A stretch of DNA of 64,000 bases from DATBGZ01 sp963803115 (GTDB taxonomy: Bacteria > Actinomycetota > Actinomycetes > Mycobacteriales > Micromonosporaceae), in NCBI GenBank assembly GCA_963803115.1, contig CAWDLN010000006.1, positions 372,001 through 436,000 of the forward strand, read 5' to 3'. Of the stretch, positions 59,426-64,000 are shown in pieces. The position numbers and the translations under genes were made by a program. The notes beneath the pieces were generated by a model. That model made no database searches. It was not told where the DNA came from and saw nothing but the letters and a program-made list of their open reading frames with translations. Every line of letters begins with the position of its first letter. The first letter of the stretch is position 1.

Positions 59426-61279
59426 TCATGGAGACGTGACCCTGATGATCCGGTTGGCCGGACCAGGAGCGATCGGGGCAGTCGGCCCACCGAGGTAGGC
59501 AACGAGCGCGTCCACGTCGAATCCGGGCGAGGTGACCCGGTTCGTGCCGCCGGTGAGCAGCACGAAGCCGTCGCCGCCGTTGGCGAGGAAGTCATTCATC
59601 GCCACCCGGTACGTCGCTGCCGGATCGATAGCCACGCCGCCCAGCGACATCGCCGTGATCCGGTTGTTCGCTGGGAGGCCGGGGTTGTACGTAAAGCTGA
59701 ATCCGGCCGAGATCTGGAGGATCCGTTGCACGGTCTGCGCCGGCGTGCCACCGCCGACGAACTGTTGCTCGAGTACCGCTTTGAGCTGGGCACCTGTGAG
59801 CGACACGGTGGCGACCAGGTTGTTGAAGGGCTGCACCGTGAACGCCTCGCCGAAGGTCACCTGCCCCGGCGCCTCACCCCCGGACGACTGGTTGAACACC
59901 AGGTCGGCCCGGATCCCGCCCGGATTCATGATCGCGATCTGAGCGTCGCCGGCCGTGCGCGCCAGCATGCCGTCAGCGATAACGTCGCCGAGTGGGCTCT
60001 CGCCGCTGGCGACCGCCGTCCGGGTGATGGTTGCCGTGATTGCGCCGACAACCTTGTTCGCCAGCGGCGCGACCGCCGTGCGGTACTTGTCGGCGATCAC
60101 CTTGGCGTCGGGATCGACCTTGGCCGGGTCGCGGACGAAGGACCCGTCCGGGTTGGTCTGCCAGCCGCCGGTTCCGTTCGGGACGCCGTTCTCGACGATC
60201 TGGTTCTGTGCGGAGGCCGAGACGAACTTGCGGGTGTTGCGGTCGATGGTCATGTTGATCTTGGTGACCAGTCGACCGAACGATCCGGCGCTCGTGACGA
60301 CGCTGTTGGCGCCGGACGAGTTTGGCAGAGCGCAGCTGTACCACTGGTGCGTGTGGCCGGAGACGACCACGCCGTAGTTCGGGTTCAGGCCGGCCACGAT
60401 CGGCGTGATCACACCGGCGAAGCTGGCGCACGTGGACGGGTCGGAGCTCAGTGGGTTCTGCTGACCACCCTCGTGGACGACGAGGACCAGCGACCGGATG
60501 CCGATGACGTTCAGCAGCTTGGCGTAGAAGTTGGCGGTCTCGACCTCATCGCGGAAGTCAACCGTGGTGATTCCGGCGGGGTTGACGATCGTCGGTGTCG
60601 CCTCGAGCGTCATGCCGACGAATGCCACGGGCACGCCCTTGATGAACTCGATCCAGAAGGGCAGCAGGATCGGCAGCTTCGTCTGCTTGTCGGTCACGTT
60701 GGCGGCGAGGTACGGGAACTGCGCACCGGCGAAGCCGTCGCCGTCTTGACACCCGTCGACCGGATGGCAGCCACCCAACTGGAGCCGTCGCAGTTCGGTG
60801 ACTCCCTCGTCGAACTCGTGGTTGCCCACCGAGCTGAGGTCGGTTCCCAGCGAGTTGAGGGTCTCGATGGCCGGCTCGTCGTGGAAGGCCGCACTTACCA
60901 GCGGGCTCGCGCCCACGTTGTCGCCCGCGGACACGGTGATCACCTTGTCGGAGACCGCGGCCTGCTCGGCGCGTAGCTTCTTCACCCAGTAAGCCAGGTA
61001 TTCGCCACCGCCCGAGGGCACGCCGTTGACCACACCGCCGCTACCGGTGGGCGGGTCGATGTTGCCGTGGAAGTCGTTGAACGCCAGCACGCTGCCGGTG
61101 ACCGTCGAGTCATGGTCGTCGTTGTCGAACGCGACGCTGACCGGGCTCATCGGCGTCCACCGGGCGTCGAGGCTAGGCCCCGCTGAGGGTCGAGTCAGTG
61201 GGGTGAGCGCCACGACCGCGACGATGAGCGCGGGTACGGCGAAAGTCCGTCCGATTCGCCGCCATTGCGAATCATTCAC
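59426..61279 (-). CDS. Secreted 5'-nucleotidase / metallophosphoesterase
   Basis: 617 residues from GTG 61279, with GGAGG 7-8 nt upstream. Signal peptide, then a calcineurin-like domain with the metal ligands in LAFNDFHGNI, SAGDNVGASP, SVGNHEFDEG, VVHEGGQQ and SGHTHQWY. The C-terminal 5'-nucleotidase domain has IMNPGGIRADL, FGEAFTVQPFNNLVA and MNDFLANGGDGF. Hydrolyses extracellular nucleotides or similar phosphate esters. No sortase or membrane anchor is seen at the C-terminus, so it is probably released. Confidence 0.94.
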   Translation of the reverse strand: MNDSQWRRIGRTFAVPALIVAVVALTPLTRPSAGPSLDARWTPMSPVSVAFDNDDHDSTVTGSVLAFNDFHGNIDPPTGSGGVVNGVPSGGGEYLAYWVKKLRAEQAAVSDKVITVSAGDNVGASPLVSAAFHDEPAIETLNSLGTDLSSVGNHEFDEGVTELRRLQLGGCHPVDGCQDGDGFAGAQFPYLAANVTDKQTKLPILLPFWIEFIKGVPVAFVGMTLEATPTIVNPAGITTVDFRDEVETANFYAKLLNVIGIRSLVLVVHEGGQQNPLSSDPSTCASFAGVITPIVAGLNPNYGVVVSGHTHQWYSCALPNSSGANSVVTSAGSFGRLVTKINMTIDRNTRKFVSASAQNQIVENGVPNGTGGWQTNPDGSFVRDPAKVDPDAKVIADKYRTAVAPLANKVVGAITATITRTAVASGESPLGDVIADGMLARTAGDAQIAIMNPGGIRADLVFNQSSGGEAPGQVTFGEAFTVQPFNNLVATVSLTGAQLKAVLEQQFVGGGTPAQTVQRILQISAGFSFTYNPGLPANNRITAMSLGGVAIDPAATYRVAMNDFLANGGDGFVLLTGGTNRVTSPGFDVDALVAYLGGPTAPIAPGPANRIIRVTSP

Positions 61280-61462
61280 GGTTCTGCCTCCTCCAAAGTC
61301 TGAGGTTCTGCCGCATGTCGATATGGCTATAGCCTGCCGTAATCCGCCTCGACCGGGGTGAGCAAGACATGACAACTCGGGAACGGTGCGTCAGTCAGCT
61401 GATGACCCGCGGGGTGGCGCGATCGGGCTGTTGTCGGTGTGCCGGCATAGACTCGCCGTGCG

Positions 61463-63883
61463 ATGCAGTCCTTGTTTGAGGTCCCGTCCGCGCCGCTCGC
61501 GGCGTCGTCCGCTCCGTCGGCGCCGCCGGCCGGGCCAGACCCGAACCAGTTGCTTGCTGGTCTCAACGACGCACAGCGAGCGGCGGTCACCCACTTCGGT
61601 ACCCCGTTGCTGATCGTCGCGGGCGCCGGCTCGGGAAAAACGCGGGTGCTGACCAACCGCATCGCCTACCTACTCGCGGCGCGGGAGGTGCATCCCGGCG
61701 AGATCATCGCGATCACGTTCACCAACAAGGCCGCCGGCGAGATGAAGGATCGGGTCGCCGCGCTGGTGGGTCGCCGCGCTCGGCTGATGTGGGTGAGCAC
61801 GTTCCACTCCGCCTGCGTACGGATCCTGCGTGCCGAGCACGGCCACGCCGGCCTGAAGTCGACGTTTTCGATCTACGATGCCGACGACTCACGACGGCTC
61901 ATGCAGCTCGTTGGCCGGGAGCTGGATCTGGATCCGAAGCGCTACCCGGCTCGCCGGCTCGCCGCTGAGGTCTCGAACCTCAAGAACGAGCTGGTCGATC
62001 CAGCAGCGGCCGCGGCGGCGGCGAAGGGTCCGGACCAACGCATGATCGCCGAGGCGTACGAGCTGTACCAGCGGCGACTGCACGAGGCGCAGTCGCTCGA
62101 CTTCGACGACCTGATCATGACTACGGTGCGGATGTTCCAGTCTCATCCGGAGGTGGCCGTAAACTACCGCCAGCGGTTCCGGCATGTGCTGGTCGATGAG
62201 TACCAGGACACCAACCATGCTCAATATACGCTGGTCAAAGAGCTGGTTGGCACGACCGGCGAGCTCTGCGTGGTCGGTGACGCGGATCAGTCGATCTACG
62301 CGTTCCGGGGCGCCACTATCCGCAACATTCTGGAGTTCGAGCGGGACTACCCCGACGCCCGAACGATCCTGCTCGAGCAGAACTACCGGTCGACCCAGAC
62401 GATCCTGACCGCCGCCAATTCGGTGATCGTCCGCAACGCCGATCGCAAGCCGAAGAATCTGTGGAGTGACCAGGGCGCCGGTGAGCTGATCGTCGGGTAC
62501 GTCGCGGACAACGAGCATGCGGAGGCGGACTGGGTAGCCCGGGAGATCGACCGGCTGGGCGATGCTGGCCTGCGGCCGGCCGACGTGGCCATCTTCTACC
62601 GCACGAACGCGCAGTCGCGGGTGTTCGAGGAGATCTTCATCCGGCTCGGCCTGCCGTACAAGGTGGTCGGCGGTGTTCGGTTCTACGAGCGTAAAGAGGT
62701 CAAGGACGCGCTGGCCTACCTGCGGGTCATCACGAACATCGATGACACGGTCAGCGTCCGGCGCGTGCTCAACACGCCCCGGCGCGGCATCGGCGATCGA
62801 GCCGTCGGTGCCCTGCAGGCGTACGCGTCCCGGGAACGCGTCTCGTTCGGAGCGGCGCTGCGCGCGGCCGAGGCAGCCCCGGGCATGCCGCCGCGGGCGG
62901 CCCCGGCGGTCGCCGATTTCGTCGCCCTCATCGACGAGCTGCGGGAGATGAGCGTCGTCGCCCCGCCCGAAGAGGTACTCGAGGCGGTGCTGCGGCGCAC
63001 CGGGTACATCGACGAGCTGGAGGAAAGCTCCGACCCCCAGGACGAGGGTCGGGTCGAGAACCTGATGGAACTCGTCAGTGTCGCCCGCGAATACACCGAG
63101 CGGACCGAGCAAATCGCGGCCGTGGCCGCCGCGGCCGCCGCGGAGTCGGGCGAGGAGCTGGGGCAGGAGGGCGAGCAACCGTCTTTGGCCGGTTTCCTGG
63201 AGCAGGTCTCGTTGGTCGCCGACGCGGACGAGGTGCCGTCAGACGATCCCGACCACGCCGGCGTGGTCACGCTGATGACGCTGCACACGGCGAAGGGCCT
63301 CGAGTTTCCGGTGGTCTTTCTGACCGGACTCGAGGAGGGTATTTTCCCGCACCAGCGAGCGATGGCTGACCGTCAGGAGCTCGAGGAAGAGCGCCGACTG
63401 GCGTACGTCGGAATCACCCGAGCCCGTCAGCGGCTGTACGTGTCGCGGGCGATCACCAGGTCCGCCTGGGGCGCCGCCGCCCACAACCTGCCTTCTCGGT
63501 TCCTCGAAGAGGTGCCCAACGAGACCGTGCGATGGGAACGCACCGAGGCCGCATACACCAGTTGGTCCGGCGAACGCGCTGGTGTCGGCGCCCGCCGGGA
63601 GGCTCGGACCGAACGAAATCCGAACTTTGTCGGTGGCACGCCCAAGGCGGCGGAGCTCGCTTCCCGGCTCGGCATCGATGCATCCAAGCTCACCACGGCA
63701 AGCGAACTCGCGAAGGCCGAGGTTCCGCAGCTCGCGGTCGGTGACCGGGTCAACCACCAGCGGTGGGGAATGGGCCGAGTTCAGGCCATCGAGGGCCAAG
63801 GCACCCGGGCCCAGGCGCAGATCGACTTCGGCGACCAGGTGATGTGGATCGTGCTCCGGCACGCCCAAATCGAGAAGATCTGA
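61463..63883 (+). CDS. pcrA: ATP-dependent DNA helicase PcrA/UvrD1
   Basis: Superfamily 1A 3'-5' helicase for repair and replication restart. 806 residues. Q motif LNDAQRAAV, Walker A AGAGSGKTRVLTNRIA, motif II DEYQDTNHAQ, motif III VVGDADQSIYAFRGA, motif IV EQNYRST, motif V TLHTAKGLEFPVVF, and motif VI YVGITRARQRLYVS. The C-terminal tail ends in a Tudor-like segment (VGDRVNHQRWGMGRVQAIEG) that binds RNA polymerase in homologues. TAGACT 9 nt before ATG is a possible -10. Confidence 0.97.
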   Translation: MQSLFEVPSAPLAASSAPSAPPAGPDPNQLLAGLNDAQRAAVTHFGTPLLIVAGAGSGKTRVLTNRIAYLLAAREVHPGEIIAITFTNKAAGEMKDRVAALVGRRARLMWVSTFHSACVRILRAEHGHAGLKSTFSIYDADDSRRLMQLVGRELDLDPKRYPARRLAAEVSNLKNELVDPAAAAAAAKGPDQRMIAEAYELYQRRLHEAQSLDFDDLIMTTVRMFQSHPEVAVNYRQRFRHVLVDEYQDTNHAQYTLVKELVGTTGELCVVGDADQSIYAFRGATIRNILEFERDYPDARTILLEQNYRSTQTILTAANSVIVRNADRKPKNLWSDQGAGELIVGYVADNEHAEADWVAREIDRLGDAGLRPADVAIFYRTNAQSRVFEEIFIRLGLPYKVVGGVRFYERKEVKDALAYLRVITNIDDTVSVRRVLNTPRRGIGDRAVGALQAYASRERVSFGAALRAAEAAPGMPPRAAPAVADFVALIDELREMSVVAPPEEVLEAVLRRTGYIDELEESSDPQDEGRVENLMELVSVAREYTERTEQIAAVAAAAAAESGEELGQEGEQPSLAGFLEQVSLVADADEVPSDDPDHAGVVTLMTLHTAKGLEFPVVFLTGLEEGIFPHQRAMADRQELEEERRLAYVGITRARQRLYVSRAITRSAWGAAAHNLPSRFLEEVPNETVRWERTEAAYTSWSGERAGVGARREARTERNPNFVGGTPKAAELASRLGIDASKLTTASELAKAEVPQLAVGDRVNHQRWGMGRVQAIEGQGTRAQAQIDFGDQVMWIVLRHAQIEKI

Positions 63884-63960
63884 GAAGCGTGGTCAGCAGG
63901 CGACGCGCTGGGAATGTGACGTAGATCCCAACTCGTAGGCCCGAGAATCCCTCAAACGGG

Positions 63961-64000
63961 CTAACCGATGACCGTGCCGCCGCTCGCGGCCTCCTGGCGG
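63961..64000 (-). CDS. Possible C-terminus of a convergent gene (cut by window edge)
   Basis: Only 12 codons are visible, ending in GGTVIG then TAG at 63961. In mycobacteria an M23 peptidase lies here, convergent with uvrD1, which makes this plausible; the sequence alone cannot prove it. The 77-bp gap holds a small hairpin (TAGGCCCG with CGGGCTA). Confidence 0.25.
   Translation of the reverse strand, partial: RQEAASGGTVIG

Noticed and set aside
59204..60976. 590-codon plus-strand frame opposite the 5'-nucleotidase
   Set aside because: Antisense shadow of a gene with complete catalytic motifs; it would also read through the attenuator.

Overview
The window is high-GC chromosomal DNA from an actinomycete. 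Three conserved blocks point to the Actinomycetales and, as an inference, to Micromonosporaceae or a close relative: glmS-acpS-nnr-alr-hydrolase-tsaE-tsaB-rimI-tsaD; groES-groEL1 / whiB3(whiD)-like / bldM-like / DUF5319 / guaB-guaB3 / guaA; and the chorismate mutase / pcrA pair. GTG starts are common, and several genes have a TANNNT -10 box 6-9 nt before the start codon, which suggests leaderless transcripts. There are no rRNA, tRNA, prophage or CRISPR features.

Layout. 1-3.7 kb: a class I/II aminotransferase (cut by the left edge, minus strand) diverges from glmS and a LysE-type exporter. 3.7-5.9 kb: an HxlR regulator diverges from a frameshifted FAD-dependent oxidoreductase. 6-12.8 kb: acpS, nnr (NAD(P)HX repair), alr, an alpha/beta hydrolase, and the tRNA t6A genes tsaE, tsaB, tsaD with rimI. 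13.1-16.7 kb: two half ABC exporters with complementary degenerate ATP sites. 16.7-17.3 kb: a MazF/PemK-like toxin and its antitoxin with an operator palindrome. 17.4-21.9 kb: a minus-strand run of a sugar dehydrogenase-like protein, a YbaK-type deacylase, a THUMP-like methyltransferase and two related lipoproteins. 22.2-24.7 kb: DUF1918 diverging from groES-groEL1, which carries two CIRCE sites. 24.8-31.1 kb: a molybdopterin oxidoreductase, WhiB, BldM-like regulator, DUF5319, guaB and a GuaB3-type paralogue. 31.2-35.2 kb: M1 metallopeptidase lipoprotein, Phd/VapC toxin-antitoxin, and two membrane proteins.

35.2-37.2 kb is a group II intron whose reverse transcriptase is broken by several frameshifts; it sits between a -10-like box and the guaA start codon. 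38.8-48.1 kb is a complete Tad/Flp pilus locus: prepilin peptidase, two Flp-like pilins, TadE, TadG, CpaB, CpaE/TadZ, CpaF/TadA, a VWA-TadB fusion and TadC. 48.2-50 kb holds two tandem double-Nudix proteins. 50.3-53.9 kb carries phosphatidylserine synthase and a frameshifted methyltransferase-like/phosphatidylserine decarboxylase fusion (the two steps to phosphatidylethanolamine), with a divergent NAD(P)-binding oxidoreductase/MarR pair between them. 54-58 kb: a PspC membrane protein divergent from a PspC histidine kinase and its LuxR-type response regulator. 58-63.9 kb: PIG-L deacetylase, chorismate mutase, a 5'-nucleotidase and the helicase pcrA.

The most notable signal is a complete ribosome-mediated attenuator upstream of chorismate mutase. 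A 21-codon leader peptide carries Phe-Phe-Tyr-Tyr. It overlaps a hairpin whose distal strand can instead make a 10-bp pairing with the 5' arm of a strong terminator. It looks like a Phe/Tyr-sensing switch on entry to aromatic amino acid synthesis. Other items worth attention are the intron in the guaA leader, paired 21-bp palindromes near 22.1 kb, the VWA-TadB and methyltransferase-Psd fusions, and the decay series in the double-Nudix proteins.
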